Shown: positions 1 to 9,300 of the stretch, piece by piece
How the letters are laid out: every line of letters begins with the position of its first letter
Position numbering within the stretch: the first letter of the stretch is position 1
Source of the DNA: Pseudomonas saponiphila
Lineage (GTDB): Bacteria; Pseudomonadota; Gammaproteobacteria; Pseudomonadales; Pseudomonadaceae
Reading direction: 5' to 3'
Assembly (NCBI RefSeq): GCF_900105185.1
Contig: NZ_FNTJ01000001.1
Span: 620,001-684,000 of the forward strand
DNA: 64,000 nt
Program-made: the position numbers and the translations under genes
Notes under the pieces: model-generated
What the model was told of the DNA's origin: nothing
Database searches by the model: none
The model's input: only the letters and a program-made list of their open reading frames with translations

Positions 1-886
1 CAAAGTTGCCCATCATCGTCAGGTAGCCTTCGGCGGACTCCTTGAGCACCGGAACCGCGGTTTCCGGCCAGACCAGCAGGTCCACCCGCTTGCTGCTGAA
101 GCTCATGTCGCGGTACAGGGCCAGTTGGGCGTTGAGCTGGGCAGGGTCCCATTTCATGCTTTGTTCGATGTTGCCCTGGACGGCCGCGACCGACATGGGC
201 TCTCCCGACGGGCTGGTCCAGGCATGGCCTTTGAGCGCCAGGCCGATGGCCCAGGGAGCGGCCAGCAGTAGCAGTCCGGCAACAATGAACCCTTTGCGCC
301 CGGCCTTGATCAGGCGCGGCAGGTTGTAGAGCAGCGCGGCGGTCAGGGCCAGGGAGAAGGAGATCAGCCAGATACCGCCCACTGGCGCGAGTCCGGCCAG
401 GGGGCCGTCGAGCTGACTGTAGCCGGAGTAAAGCCAGGGGAAACCGGTGAGGAACCAGCCGCGAAACGCCTCTTGGCCCAGCCACAGGGCAGCGAAAGCC
501 AGAGCATCCGCCAGCGGTGCTTCATTGCGCCGCAGCCAGCGGGCCCAGAGCCAGGCGGGCAGGGCAAAGAACCAGGCAATGGCGGCAATGAAAGCCAGCA
601 TCAGCAGGCCGGCGAGCAAGGCCGATGCACCGCCGTAGGTATGGATGCTGACGTAGATCCAGCTGGTACCGGCGCCGAACAGGCCGAAGCCGAAGCACCA
701 GCCCCGGCCCAGGGCCTGGCGTGGTGTCAGTTCTCGCAAGCCGGCATAGAACAACCCTACCGCCAGCAGAGCCAGGGGCCAGATGTTGTAGGGTGCCAGC
801 GCCAGGGTGGTGATGGCACCGGCTGCCACGGCCAGCAGGTTGCCGGGCCAGCCGGGTCGGGTTGAGCGCTGCAAGAGGCGTTTCAT
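1..886 (-). CDS. lnt: Apolipoprotein N-acyltransferase Lnt (C-terminal part cut off by window edge)
   Basis: Inner-membrane enzyme that adds the third acyl chain to the N-terminal cysteine of lipoproteins. The reverse strand is open from the ATG at 886 to base 1, about 295 codons. The first ~200 residues form closely spaced hydrophobic helices with the Lnt-type stretch GFPWLYSGY. After residue ~230 the nitrilase-like domain begins (VAAVQGNIEQ, then LLVWPETAVP, which carries the catalytic Glu of the E-K-C triad). The rest of the catalytic domain lies outside the window. It is the last visible gene of a minus-strand cluster ybeZ-ybeY-corC-lnt, an order conserved in gammaproteobacteria. The start is chosen for the basic-then-hydrophobic N-terminus MKRLLQRSTRPGWPG. 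Confidence 0.95.
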   Translation of the reverse strand, partial: MKRLLQRSTRPGWPGNLLAVAAGAITTLALAPYNIWPLALLAVGLFYAGLRELTPRQALGRGWCFGFGLFGAGTSWIYVSIHTYGGASALLAGLLMLAFIAAIAWFFALPAWLWARWLRRNEAPLADALAFAALWLGQEAFRGWFLTGFPWLYSGYSQLDGPLAGLAPVGGIWLISFSLALTAALLYNLPRLIKAGRKGFIVAGLLLLAAPWAIGLALKGHAWTSPSGEPMSVAAVQGNIEQSMKWDPAQLNAQLALYRDMSFSSKRVDLLVWPETAVPVLKESAEGYLTMMGNF

Positions 887-987
887 CAGCTCTTTCCTGT
901 TTCGCACCGGGCAGGGCACGAGGAGATGGGTGGGTTGGATTTAGCTGGGCATCGCGCCGTGCGGCTCAGTAGCCTGTCCCCGAGAGC

Positions 988-1025
988 CGTCGCCCCGAGC
1001 CCGGGGTTCCGGTTTCGGGGCGACG
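988..1025. repeat. Perfect inverted repeat between corC and lnt
   Basis: CGTCGCCCCGA (988-998) and its exact reverse complement TCGGGGCGACG (1015-1025) flank a 16-base GC-rich loop in the 173-base gap between corC and lnt. There is no T-tract on the minus-strand side, so it is not a classic intrinsic terminator. It could be an mRNA processing, stability or attenuation hairpin, or a relict repeat. Confidence 0.5.
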
Positions 1026-1059
1026 ATTCTGTGTGCAGGAGAGCTGATGCCCCTGGCCC

Positions 1060-1899
1060 CTAGCGGGAAACGGGTGTCAGGCGCAGCAGATGAATCCGCC
1101 GGCTGTCGGCATTGAGCACGCGGAAGCGATAGGCGCCGATTTCAGTGATTTCGTTGCGTTTTGGCAAGTGGCCGAAGGCACTCATTACCAGTCCGCCGAC
1201 GGTATCGAATTCGTCATCGGAGAAGGTGCTGTCGAAGAACTCGTTGAAGTTCTCGATCGGCGTCAGCGCCTTGATCAGGAAGTCGCCGCTGGGCAGGGGC
1301 TTGATGTAGCTGTCTTCCTCGACATCATGCTCGTCTTCGATGTCGCCGACGATCTGCTCCAGCACGTCTTCGATGGTCACCAGGCCGGCCACGCCGCCGT
1401 ACTCGTCGATGACGATGGCCATGTGGTTGTGATTGGCGCGAAACTCGCGCAGCAGCACGTTCAGGCGCTTGGACTCGGGGACGAAGGTCGCCGGGCGCAG
1501 CAGGTCCTTGATGTTGAAGCTGTCGCCGTTCTCCTTGAGGATCAGCGGCAGCAGGTCCTTGGCCAGCAGGACGCCCATCACGTCGTCATGGCTTTCGCCG
1601 ATCACCGGGTAGCGCGAATGCGCGGAGTCGATGACCGCGGGCAGGAACTCCCGGGGTGTCTGGGTCGCCCTGATGCTGATCATCTGCGAGCGCGGCACCA
1701 TGATGTCCCGGACTTGCAGGTCAGCCACCTGGATGGCGCCTTCGACGATGGCCAGCGCTTCGCTGTCCAGCAATTTGTTCTGATGGGCTTCGCGCAGCAG
1801 CTCCAGCAGCTCCTGGCGGTTTTTCGGCTCATGGGCAAAAGCCTGGGTCAGTTTGCCCAGCCATGACTTTTGCCCGTTGCTCGATCGATCTTCGCTCAT
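1060..1899 (-). CDS. corC: CorC/YbeX-type CBS-domain protein
   Basis: A 279-residue protein with a tandem CBS pair at about residues 60-190 ([11 protein letters not shown] opens the first, [19 protein letters not shown] closes the second) and the CorC/HlyC transporter-associated domain at the C-terminus. Family members are linked to Mg2+/Co2+ efflux and, as YbeX, to ribosome metabolism with YbeY and YbeZ. There are no convincing membrane helices, as in E. coli CorC. It lies 42 bases downstream of ybeY and upstream of lnt, so co-transcription is likely. The exact biochemical role is unsettled in the family. Confidence 0.93.
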   Translation of the reverse strand: MSEDRSSNGQKSWLGKLTQAFAHEPKNRQELLELLREAHQNKLLDSEALAIVEGAIQVADLQVRDIMVPRSQMISIRATQTPREFLPAVIDSAHSRYPVIGESHDDVMGVLLAKDLLPLILKENGDSFNIKDLLRPATFVPESKRLNVLLREFRANHNHMAIVIDEYGGVAGLVTIEDVLEQIVGDIEDEHDVEEDSYIKPLPSGDFLIKALTPIENFNEFFDSTFSDDEFDTVGGLVMSAFGHLPKRNEITEIGAYRFRVLNADSRRIHLLRLTPVSR

Positions 1900-1941
1900 A
1901 GCGATTGCTCTGAATCCTTGGTTGTTACAGGGGGTTGTTGA

Positions 1942-2400
1942 TCAACTTTCGTCGTCTGCATACGGGTCGGGATGACCCAGTTCTGCAAGCAACGTTCGTT
2001 CCAGTGCTTCCATTTCCTCGGCTTCGTCATCATCTATATGGTCGTAACCCAACAGATGCAAGCAGCCGTGAATCACCAGATGGGCCCAGTGGGCCTGAAG
2101 TTCCTTGCCTTGTTCGGCAGCCTCGCGTTCGACTACCGGAATGCAGATCACCAGATCCCCCAGCAAGGGGATATCCAGCAACTCATCCGGCACGTCGGCA
2201 GGGAATGACAACACATTGGTGGCGTAATCTTTGTGACGCCAGGTGTGATTCAGCTCGCGGCCTTCGGCTTCGTCCACCAGGCGGATGGTCATTTCCGAGT
2301 CGGCTGTGCGCTGGCGCAGGGCCAGCTCGCACCACTGGCGGAACTGTTCGTCGCTAGGGGCCGGCTGTTGGCTGGCGCGCTGCAGATCGAGCTCAAGCAT
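1942..2400 (-). CDS. ybeY: Endoribonuclease YbeY (16S rRNA 3' end maturation)
   Basis: A 152-residue single-domain metalloprotein, the usual family length. The zinc-binding signature [11 protein letters not shown] lies near residue 115 and supplies the three His ligands. YbeY acts in 16S rRNA 3'-end processing and late 70S quality control. The start is placed at the ATG at 2400 (MLELDLQ), because the longer reading frame only extends into the ybeZ tail. This start overlaps the ybeZ stop by 8 bases, typical of translational coupling. Confidence 0.96.
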   Translation of the reverse strand: MLELDLQRASQQPAPSDEQFRQWCELALRQRTADSEMTIRLVDEAEGRELNHTWRHKDYATNVLSFPADVPDELLDIPLLGDLVICIPVVEREAAEQGKELQAHWAHLVIHGCLHLLGYDHIDDDEAEEMEALERTLLAELGHPDPYADDES

Positions 2401-3412
2401 CGTGGCGCTGGCCTCTGTCGGCAGAACCCTTGGCGGCCTCGTCGTCGGCTCGCAACTCGAAGCGCTCATAGGCTTCGACGATGCGTTGCACCAGCGGGTG
2501 GCGCACTACGTCCTTGGGCATGAAGTGGGTGAAGCTGATACCGGGCACATCCTGGAGCACCTTGATCACCTGGGCTAGGCCGGACTTGGTGCCCTTGGGC
2601 AGGTCGACCTGAGTGATATCACCGGTGATCACCGCGGTGGAGCCGAAGCCGATCCGGGTGAGGAACATCTTCATTTGTTCCACGGTGGTGTTCTGGCTTT
2701 CGTCGAGGATGATGAAGCTGTTGTTCAGGGTTCGGCCACGCATGTAGGCCAGGGGCGCGATCTCGATGACCTGGCGTTCGATCAGCTTGGCCACTTGTTC
2801 GAAGCCGAGCATTTCATACAGCGCGTCATACAGTGGGCGCAGGTAAGGGTCGATTTTTTGCGCCAGATCACCTGGCAGGAAACCGAGCTTCTCGCCGGCT
2901 TCCACCGCCGGACGCACCAGCAGGATGCGCCGCACCTGCTCGCGTTCCAGGGCGTCCACCGCGCAAGCGACGGCCAGGTAGGTCTTGCCGGTGCCGGCCG
3001 GACCGATGCCGAAGTTGATGTCGTTGCCCAGGATCTCCTTGACGTAGCGTTGCTGATTCAAGCCGCGTGGGCGAATCATGCCTTTCTTGGTACGCAGGGC
3101 GATGGCGGCGTCAGCCACCGACGGGTTATCCAGCTCTTCCACAGCGGACTCCTGAAGGAACAGGTGCACCAGGTCCGGCGACAGCTCGGTTCCCTTGGTT
3201 TCCCGATAGAGGCGGCGCAGAAGATTTTCCGCGGAGGTGGTGTGCTTGGGTTCGCCGATCAGTTCGAACTGATTGCCGCGATTGCGGATCTCGATCGTCA
3301 GGCGCTGCTCGATCAAGCGCAAATGCTCGTCGAATTGCCCGCACAGATTGGCGAAGCGGCGAGCCTCGAAGGGCTCGAGGATGAAACGATGAGGTTCTAT
3401 GGGTGCGTTCAA
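2393..3412 (-). CDS. ybeZ: PhoH-like ATPase YbeZ
   Basis: A 339-residue P-loop ATPase of the PhoH family. The Walker A sequence GPAGTGKT is near residue 145 and a Walker B-type strand IILDESQN lies about 90 residues later. The N-terminal ~110 residues are the KH-like extension usual for YbeZ. It partners YbeY and is thought to act in RNA and ribosome metabolism. It is the first gene of the overlapping ybeZ-ybeY pair. The 213-base gap to miaB contains REP sequences, so these genes may have their own promoter or read through from miaB. Confidence 0.95.
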   Translation of the reverse strand: MNAPIEPHRFILEPFEARRFANLCGQFDEHLRLIEQRLTIEIRNRGNQFELIGEPKHTTSAENLLRRLYRETKGTELSPDLVHLFLQESAVEELDNPSVADAAIALRTKKGMIRPRGLNQQRYVKEILGNDINFGIGPAGTGKTYLAVACAVDALEREQVRRILLVRPAVEAGEKLGFLPGDLAQKIDPYLRPLYDALYEMLGFEQVAKLIERQVIEIAPLAYMRGRTLNNSFIILDESQNTTVEQMKMFLTRIGFGSTAVITGDITQVDLPKGTKSGLAQVIKVLQDVPGISFTHFMPKDVVRHPLVQRIVEAYERFELRADDEAAKGSADRGQRHDA

Positions 3413-3519
3413 GGTCGTTTTTTAGCCGCCCAACGGCAATTAAGATGGATTCAAGGATAACGCCAGCGGCCTGGGTGCGAAAGCTCTTATGCGGAGCGTG
3501 GGCCGGTGATGCTTTCTTC

Positions 3520-3615
3520 GTAGGAGCCGGCTTGTCGGCGAAGCGGTCTTAAGGTCTTTTCGCTGGCAAGCCAGCTCCTACACAAGCCAGCCCCTACACA
3601 AGCTGGCTTCTGCAC
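3520..3615. repeat. REP palindrome cluster
   Basis: GTAGGAGCCGGCTTGTCGGCG is followed by the inverse-oriented CGCTGGCAAGCCAGCTCCTAC and then two degenerate half copies (CAAGCCAGCCCCTAC and AAGCTGGCTTCTG). This is the common Pseudomonas REP family. It fills the gap between ybeZ and miaB. Confidence 0.85.
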
Positions 3616-3625
3616 AAGTCAGTTC

Positions 3626-4954
3626 TTACGATAACAGCGAGCCGCGCAGTGAGTGGGGTTGCGCCGAGTCGATATGCACGTCGGCGAATTGGCCAATCAG
3701 GGTGGGATCGTCGCAACGGAAGTTGACGATCCGATTGTTCTCGGTGCGGCCCTGCAATTCGCCCGGATCTTTCTTGGAGTAGTCGGTCACCAGGATGCGC
3801 TGGGTCGACCCGACCATTTGTCGGCTGATTTCAAACCCTTGCTGGTTCAGGCGGTGTTGCAGCGCGTTCAGGCGCTCCTTCTTCAGTGCTTCCGGCGTGT
3901 CGTCGGCCAGGTCGGCGGCCGGAGTGCCCGGGCGCTGGCTGTAGACGAAGGAGTAGGAGAAGTCGAAACCGACGTCTTCGATCAACTTCATGGTCTGCTG
4001 GAAGTCTTTTTCCGTCTCGCCAGGAAAACCGACGATAAAGTCCGAGCTGATGCAGATTCCCGGTACCGCCGCTCGCAGTTTGCGCAGCTTGGACTTGTAC
4101 TCCAGAGCCGTGTGATTGCGTTTCATCGCCGCCAGAATCCGATCCGAGCCCGATTGCACGGGCAGGTGCAGGTGCTTGACCAGTTCCGGCACTTCGGCGT
4201 GGGCCTGGATCAAACTGTCGGAGAATTCCAATGGGTGCGAAGTGGTGTAGCGAATCCGCTCGATGCCATCCACCGCGGCAACTACGCGGATCAGCTCGGC
4301 CAGGTCGGCCAGGCGACCGTCATGGGTCTGGCCCCGGTAGCCATTGACGTTCTGGCCAAGGAGGGTGACTTCGCGCACGCCGTTTTCCGCCAGGTGGATG
4401 ATTTCGGCAATCACGTCGTCAAATGGCCGGCTGACCTCTTCGCCCCGGGTGTAGGGCACGACGCAGAAGGTGCAGTACTTGCTGCAGCCTTCCATGACCG
4501 AGACATAGGCACTGGGGCCGTCGATGCGCGGCTCGGGCAGATGGTCGAACTTTTCGATTTCCGGGAACGAGACATCCACTTGCGGCAGCTTGCTGATGCG
4601 CGCGGCATCGATCATTTCCGGCAGGCGGTGCAGGGTCTGCGGGCCGAATACCACGTCCACATAGGGCGCGCGATCGCGGATGGCCGCGCCTTCCTGACTG
4701 GCCACGCAGCCGCCGACGGCAATCACCATCTCCGGATTGGCCAGTTTCAGCTCGCGCCAGCGACCCAGCTGGGAGTACACCCGATCCTGGGCGCGCTCAC
4801 GAATCGAGCAGGTATTGAGCAGGATGACATCCGCGTCTTCGGCACGTGCGGTGACTTCCAGGGCCTGATGTTCACCCAGGAGGTCCACCATGCGCGAGCT
4901 GTCGTACTCGTTCATCTGGCAACCGTGGGTTTCGATGTAAAGCTTCTTGGCCAT
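3626..4954 (-). CDS. miaB: tRNA-2-methylthio-N6-dimethylallyladenosine synthase MiaB
   Basis: A 442-residue radical-SAM methylthiotransferase that converts i6A37 to ms2i6A37 in tRNAs reading UNN codons. The N-terminal UPF0004 domain begins [14 protein letters not shown] and supplies cysteines for the auxiliary [4Fe-4S] cluster. The radical-SAM CxxxCxxC motif is CSKYCTFC, and a TRAM domain ends the protein. The ATG at 4954 ([11 protein letters not shown]) is preferred over the upstream in-frame start, whose extra 18 residues are not family-like. Transcribed away from the DUF1820 gene. Confidence 0.97.
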   Translation of the reverse strand: MAKKLYIETHGCQMNEYDSSRMVDLLGEHQALEVTARAEDADVILLNTCSIRERAQDRVYSQLGRWRELKLANPEMVIAVGGCVASQEGAAIRDRAPYVDVVFGPQTLHRLPEMIDAARISKLPQVDVSFPEIEKFDHLPEPRIDGPSAYVSVMEGCSKYCTFCVVPYTRGEEVSRPFDDVIAEIIHLAENGVREVTLLGQNVNGYRGQTHDGRLADLAELIRVVAAVDGIERIRYTTSHPLEFSDSLIQAHAEVPELVKHLHLPVQSGSDRILAAMKRNHTALEYKSKLRKLRAAVPGICISSDFIVGFPGETEKDFQQTMKLIEDVGFDFSYSFVYSQRPGTPAADLADDTPEALKKERLNALQHRLNQQGFEISRQMVGSTQRILVTDYSKKDPGELQGRTENNRIVNFRCDDPTLIGQFADVHIDSAQPHSLRGSLLS

Positions 4955-5088
4955 GGACCTCAGTCTCACGTGATTCAAACAACCGCGCATTATAGGGGCC
5001 ATGCCCACAGGTTCCTAGCGTTGTGCATCGGGTAGCTATGCTATAGTTCGCGCCCTATTTTTATCCCCCGATGTGTTGCCCGCCCACC

Positions 5089-5415
5089 ATGACCAAACGT
5101 GAAGCCCCAATCTACAAGGTGATTTTCCTCAACCAGGGCCAGGTGTTCGAAATGTACGCCAAGCAGATCTATCAGAGCGATCTGTGGGGTTTCCTGGAGG
5201 TGGAAGAGTTCGTCTTTGGCGAGCGCACGCAAGTGGTCGTCGATCCGAGCGAAGAGAAGCTCAAGGCTCAATTCGAAGGCGTGGTGCGCAGCTTTGTGCC
5301 GATGCATTCGATTGTGCGCATCGACGAAGTGGAGCGCCTGGGTACGCCGAAGATCAGCGAAGCCCGTGGTGTGAGCAACGTCATGCCGTTCCCGATGCCG
5401 ATGCCCGAAAAATAA
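5089..5415 (+). CDS. DUF1820 family protein
   Basis: A 108-residue protein of unknown function with the DUF1820 pattern: an N-terminal YKVIFLNQGQVFEMYAKQ, then an acidic middle, ending in a proline/methionine tail (PFPMPMPEK). No signal peptide or membrane segment is visible, so it is probably cytoplasmic. The start at the second in-frame ATG (MTKREAPIY) removes six non-conserved residues. It is divergent from miaB, and their shared 134-base gap should carry both promoters. The orthologous gene sits here in P. aeruginosa. Confidence 0.88.
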   Translation: MTKREAPIYKVIFLNQGQVFEMYAKQIYQSDLWGFLEVEEFVFGERTQVVVDPSEEKLKAQFEGVVRSFVPMHSIVRIDEVERLGTPKISEARGVSNVMPFPMPMPEK

Positions 5416-5455
5416 GCCTGGCTGGCCACTTCTTCGCAAGGGGCGGGTTCGTGTC

Positions 5456-5480
5456 GGTAGGCGCTGGCTTGCCAGCGAAG
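5456..5480. repeat. Single REP element
   Basis: GTAGGCGCTGGCTTGCCAGCG is a single palindromic REP unit in the 78-base gap between the convergent DUF1820 and Sel1-repeat genes. Confidence 0.75.
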
Positions 5481-5493
5481 GGCATGCAGGCTT

Positions 5494-6048
5494 TTACGGC
5501 AATGGCGAGAAAGGCGAGCGCCCATCGGCGCTTTGCAGTTCCATCAGGTATTTGCGGAAAATCTGTCCCAGCACCTGGGTCGCGACTTCCAGCTCGTCGC
5601 GCTGCATGTGCTCGGCGACTTCATCGGCGGTGTCCAGCGCGTCTTCGGCACCGTTGACCGCAGCCATCTTCAGCACGATATAGGCCTGGACATTGTTGGC
5701 CGGCACGCCCTCACCGTGGAAGAACATGGTGCCGAGTTTGAATTGCGCCTGAGCGTGGCCTTGCAAGGAGGCTTTTTCGAAATAGCTCAGGGCTTGATTG
5801 AGGTCACGCGGCGCGCCTTTGCCTTCGTAGTAGAACTCACCCAACTCGTATTGCGCCTCGGCGTCGCCTTCATCGGCGGCTTTCTGGCACGCGGCCAGCG
5901 CCTCGGCCTGTTCCTGTGCCTGGGGATCGAGGGTGCAGCGACCCATCGCCGGGATCAACAACGAGTTGCCGCCTGCTTGTGCGTGCGCGAGCAGGGGCTG
6001 AAGGAGCAACAGGCAGCCCAGTGTCAGGGCGCGGCCGGTGCGGTTCAT
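5494..6048 (-). CDS. Secreted/periplasmic Sel1-repeat protein
   Basis: A 184-residue protein starting at MNRTGRALTLG, with a hydrophobic signal peptide ending near LLAHAQA. Two Sel1/TPR-like repeats follow (AEAQYELGEFYYEGKG and AQAQFKLGTMFFHGEG), then a helical tail. Sel1 proteins act as scaffolds or inhibitors in the envelope, but no partner can be read from this sequence. The longer reading frame (start 6108) is rejected because it hides the signal peptide behind 20 residues. It lies downstream of, and in the same orientation as, hemL, across a 219-base gap. Confidence 0.85.
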   Translation of the reverse strand: MNRTGRALTLGCLLLLQPLLAHAQAGGNSLLIPAMGRCTLDPQAQEQAEALAACQKAADEGDAEAQYELGEFYYEGKGAPRDLNQALSYFEKASLQGHAQAQFKLGTMFFHGEGVPANNVQAYIVLKMAAVNGAEDALDTADEVAEHMQRDELEVATQVLGQIFRKYLMELQSADGRSPFSPLP

Positions 6049-6267
6049 GGGAATCGACTTACCTCTGAGGGGCGCGCGGACCCAGCAAGGGGTCCAATAA
6101 GCGCGCATTATGAAATAAGCAGGGCCAACCTTACAAAGTCTTTACTCGTTTTTCTGCTGCGTGGCCGCGATATCCGTCGCCTTGCTGGGCATTTGTACCC
6201 TTGGCAGGGAAAGTTCGAGTAAAGCCTCCCGCTGGCGCGGTTGATCACCACGCCAGCCCGCTTGCAC

Positions 6268-7551
6268 TTATTTCAAGGCGGCAAATGCGCGTTCGGCGGC
6301 ATCCAGGGTCAGTTGCAACTCGGCTTCGCCGTGGGCGATCGAGGTGAAACCTGCCTCGAAGGCACTCGGCGCCAGGTACACGCCGCCTTCCAGCATCAGG
6401 TGGAAGAAACGCTTGAACAGGTTGGCGTCGCTGGCCATCACGTCGTCGAAGGTGACGATGTCATCGGCGCCGCTGAAGTACAGGCCAAACATGCCGCCGG
6501 CTTGGGTGGTGACGAACGGAATGCCCGCGGCATCCGCGCGTTGTTGCAAGCCTTCGAGCAGGCGGCTGGTGTAGTCGCTCAGTTCGGCATGGAAGCCCGG
6601 GCGACTGATCAGGCGCAGGGTGGTCAGGCCAGCGGCCATGGCCAGCGGGTTGCCGGACAGCGTGCCGGCCTGGTAGACCGGGCCCAGGGGCGCGATGTGC
6701 TCCATGATCTTGCGCTTGCCGCCGAAGCAGCCCACCGGCATGCCGCCGCCGATGATCTTGCCGAAGGTCGACAGGTCCGGTGTCACGCCGTAGTGAGCCT
6801 GGGCACCGCCGAGGGCGACGCGGAAGCCGGTCATCACTTCGTCGAAAATCAGCACCACGCCGTGCTGGTCGCAGAGGCGGCGCAGGCCTTCGAGGAAGCC
6901 GGGTGCCGGCGGTACGCAGTTCATGTTGCCGGCCACTGGCTCGACGATGATGCAGGCCACTTCCTGGCCGACTTCAGCAAGCATTTGCTCCACGGCGGCG
7001 ATGTCGTTGAAGGGCAGCGTCAGGGTGTGTTTGGCGAAGGCCGCCGGTACTCCGGCGGAGCTGGGAACGCCTTGGGTCAGGGCGCCGGAACCGGCCTTGA
7101 CCAGCAGGCTGTCGGAGTGGCCGTGGTAGCAGCCCTCGAACTTGATGATGCTGTCGCGGCCGGTAAAGCCCCGGGCCAGGCGAATGGCGCTCATGGTGGC
7201 TTCGGTGCCGGAGCTGACCATGCGCACCATTTCCATGGACGGCACGATGGAGCACACCAGATCGGCCATTTCGGTTTCCATGGCGGTCGGTGCGCCGTAG
7301 GACAGGCCGTGTTCCAGCTGCTTGCGCACCGCATCCAGTACGTCCGGATGACTGTGGCCAAGGATCATCGGGCCCCAGGAACCGACATAATCGACATAGC
7401 GCTTGTCGTCTTCGTCGGTGACGTAGGCGCCTTCCGCGTGCTTGAAGAACAGCGGGGTGCCGCCCACGCTCTTGAAGGCGCGAACGGGCGAGTTGACGCC
7501 GCCGGGGATGTGTTTCTGGGCATTGGCGAACAGGGTTTCGGAACGGGACAT
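6268..7551 (-). CDS. hemL: Glutamate-1-semialdehyde 2,1-aminomutase HemL
   Basis: A 427-residue PLP enzyme that converts glutamate-1-semialdehyde to 5-aminolevulinate in the C5 route of haem synthesis. The PLP lysine is K265 in [12 protein letters not shown], and the cofactor-phosphate region SSGTEATM is near residue 114. Full family length. It lies 18 bases downstream of thiE in the same direction. The thiD-thiE-hemL order is conserved in Pseudomonas and suggests one transcript. Confidence 0.98.
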   Translation of the reverse strand: MSRSETLFANAQKHIPGGVNSPVRAFKSVGGTPLFFKHAEGAYVTDEDDKRYVDYVGSWGPMILGHSHPDVLDAVRKQLEHGLSYGAPTAMETEMADLVCSIVPSMEMVRMVSSGTEATMSAIRLARGFTGRDSIIKFEGCYHGHSDSLLVKAGSGALTQGVPSSAGVPAAFAKHTLTLPFNDIAAVEQMLAEVGQEVACIIVEPVAGNMNCVPPAPGFLEGLRRLCDQHGVVLIFDEVMTGFRVALGGAQAHYGVTPDLSTFGKIIGGGMPVGCFGGKRKIMEHIAPLGPVYQAGTLSGNPLAMAAGLTTLRLISRPGFHAELSDYTSRLLEGLQQRADAAGIPFVTTQAGGMFGLYFSGADDIVTFDDVMASDANLFKRFFHLMLEGGVYLAPSAFEAGFTSIAHGEAELQLTLDAAERAFAALK

Positions 7552-7569
7552 GAGCGGGCTCTCAAAAAG

Positions 7570-8193
7570 TCAGCTGTTGAATAGGGCGTTGAAGGCGCGG
7601 GCGCGACGGGTCACTTCTTCGGCGCTATCGGCGCCGAACAGACCGTGGACCACTGCCAGCAGGTCGGCGCCGTGGTTCACCAGCGGCGCAGCGTTATCCA
7701 GGGTGATGCCGCCGATCACGCAGATCGGCAGGTGCAGGCAGGCCCGGGCCTGATCCAGCAACTCCAGGCTGGCCGTGGGCGCGCCGGGTTTGGTGGTGGA
7801 ATTGAAAAAGCGGCCGAAGGCGACATAGCTGGCGCCTTCCTTGGCGGCCTGCTCGGCCAGTGACAATTGGTCGTGGCAGGTAGAGCCGATGATCGCCTGG
7901 CGACCCAGCAGGGCCCGGGCCGGCGTCAGTGGGCCGTCGGTCTGGCCCAGGTGCACGCCGGCACCAATGCGCGCGGCCAGCTCGGCGTCATCGTTGATGA
8001 TCAAACGGGTCTTGTAGCGCTCGCACAGGGTCAGCAGGGTTTCGGCTTCCCGCAGGCGGCGGGCCTGATCGTCGCTTTTATCGCGGTACTGCAACAGGGT
8101 GACGCCGCCTTCCAGCGCCGCCTCCACGTACTTCAGAAACTTGCCGGCCAACAGCTGGCTGTCGGTGATGGCGTACAGACCACGTAGTTTCAT
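7570..8193 (-). CDS. thiE: Thiamine-phosphate synthase ThiE
   Basis: A 207-residue TIM-barrel enzyme that joins HMP-pyrophosphate to thiazole phosphate. Family motifs are LLQYRDKS near residue 35, a GVHLGQTD loop that binds the pyrophosphate, and a C-terminal GGIT glycine motif. The gap to thiD is 18 bases. Together thiD and thiE supply the last steps of thiamine phosphate synthesis. No TPP riboswitch is visible in the upstream sequence of thiD. Confidence 0.97.
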   Translation of the reverse strand: MKLRGLYAITDSQLLAGKFLKYVEAALEGGVTLLQYRDKSDDQARRLREAETLLTLCERYKTRLIINDDAELAARIGAGVHLGQTDGPLTPARALLGRQAIIGSTCHDQLSLAEQAAKEGASYVAFGRFFNSTTKPGAPTASLELLDQARACLHLPICVIGGITLDNAAPLVNHGADLLAVVHGLFGADSAEEVTRRARAFNALFNS

Positions 8194-8211
8194 CGAGCGG
8201 GCCTCATGACA

Positions 8212-9009
8212 TTACGAGCAGAAATCCAACGGCAAGCGACGTGGGACGAATTGGCCGCGACCCAGTTGTTCGGCGTCGCGCAGGGTGCGCCAGGTGTAAT
8301 CAAGGGCCGATTTCACGGCGCTTGCCAGGTGTTCGCCTTGTGCCAGGCGTCCGGCCAGGGCGCTGGCCAGGGTGCAGCCGGAGCCGTGATAGCTGCCTGG
8401 CAGACGCTGGCAGGTGTAGGTTTCGCGCAGGCCGTCGCGGCTGTACAGGCGATTATGCACTTCGTGTTCATCGCCATGGCCGCCGGTGATCAGCAGGTGC
8501 TTGACGAACGGCAGGAGTTTTTCGGCGCATTGGTCGGCGCTGCCTTCGGGCAGTTCCGCAAGAATTCGAGCTTCAGGGAGGTTGGGGGTGGCAATGGTGG
8601 CCAGGGGCAGGAGGCGTTCGCGCATGGCGTAGCCGACTTCATCCTTGCCCAGCCGGCCACCGCCGCCGGCGCGCAGCACCGGATCGCAGACCAGCGGCAG
8701 GTGCGGGTGCGCCTGGAGCAGTTCGACCACGGTGGCGACCATCTCCAGGGAGCCGAGCATGCCCAGCTTGACCGCGGCGACCGTGGAGTCGTTGAGCACG
8801 GCATTGGCCTGGGCCAGTACCCACTCGCGATCCAGAACGCGGAAATCGCTGACATTGACCGTGTCTTGCACGGTCAGGGCGGTGACAGCCGGAGCTGCGT
8901 GACAACCCTGAGCCAGCAGGGCTTCGATATCTGCCTGCAAGCCGGCGCCACCACTGGGGTCGTGGCCGGAGAGACAGAGGACAACGGGGCGAGAGCTGTA
9001 GATATTCAT
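8212..9009 (-). CDS. thiD: Hydroxymethylpyrimidine/phosphomethylpyrimidine kinase ThiD
   Basis: A 265-residue ribokinase-fold enzyme that phosphorylates HMP and HMP-P. Motifs include CLSGHDPSGGAGLQADIEA near the N-terminus and the anion-hole/catalytic stretch GSYHGSGCTLASALA near residue 215. The start is the ATG at 9009 (MNIYSSRPVV); the upstream extension of 32 residues is basic and non-conserved. First gene of the thiD-thiE-hemL set, divergent from ladS, with about 290 bases between the two starts. Confidence 0.96.
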   Translation of the reverse strand: MNIYSSRPVVLCLSGHDPSGGAGLQADIEALLAQGCHAAPAVTALTVQDTVNVSDFRVLDREWVLAQANAVLNDSTVAAVKLGMLGSLEMVATVVELLQAHPHLPLVCDPVLRAGGGGRLGKDEVGYAMRERLLPLATIATPNLPEARILAELPEGSADQCAEKLLPFVKHLLITGGHGDEHEVHNRLYSRDGLRETYTCQRLPGSYHGSGCTLASALAGRLAQGEHLASAVKSALDYTWRTLRDAEQLGRGQFVPRRLPLDFCS

Positions 9010-9300
9010 GGGCGGCGAGCTTACCACCAAACGCTTTTTTTCGCGGCGCCTGGCGTCTGCTGGAAATTGTCGCCACGCTGGGCGCGAACGTCTTGACCGA
9101 TGCAACAGCTCTAGCTCGCGGTATTGCGCTGAAAGGCTTGATCTAGAGCCTTTAGACTAAAATTTACAATGGTGTTCATTGGCCATCAGCGGCTATGCTA
9201 GAGTGCATTCAAACCAATAACAGGTCATGCCGGTTATACGTCTGCTCAAGGGAAATGGGGGACTTCCTGACATCACCGGACAAGCCACGCCGGGTCTTTA

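Noticed and set aside
3653..5035. 460-codon reading frame opposite miaB
   Set aside because: Lies wholly antisense to a clear miaB with all motifs; long antisense frames are common in GC-rich Pseudomonas DNA and the translation matches no family.
8100..9300. TPP riboswitch for the thiD-thiE genes
   Set aside because: No recognisable thi-box elements in the thiD upstream region on the minus strand.
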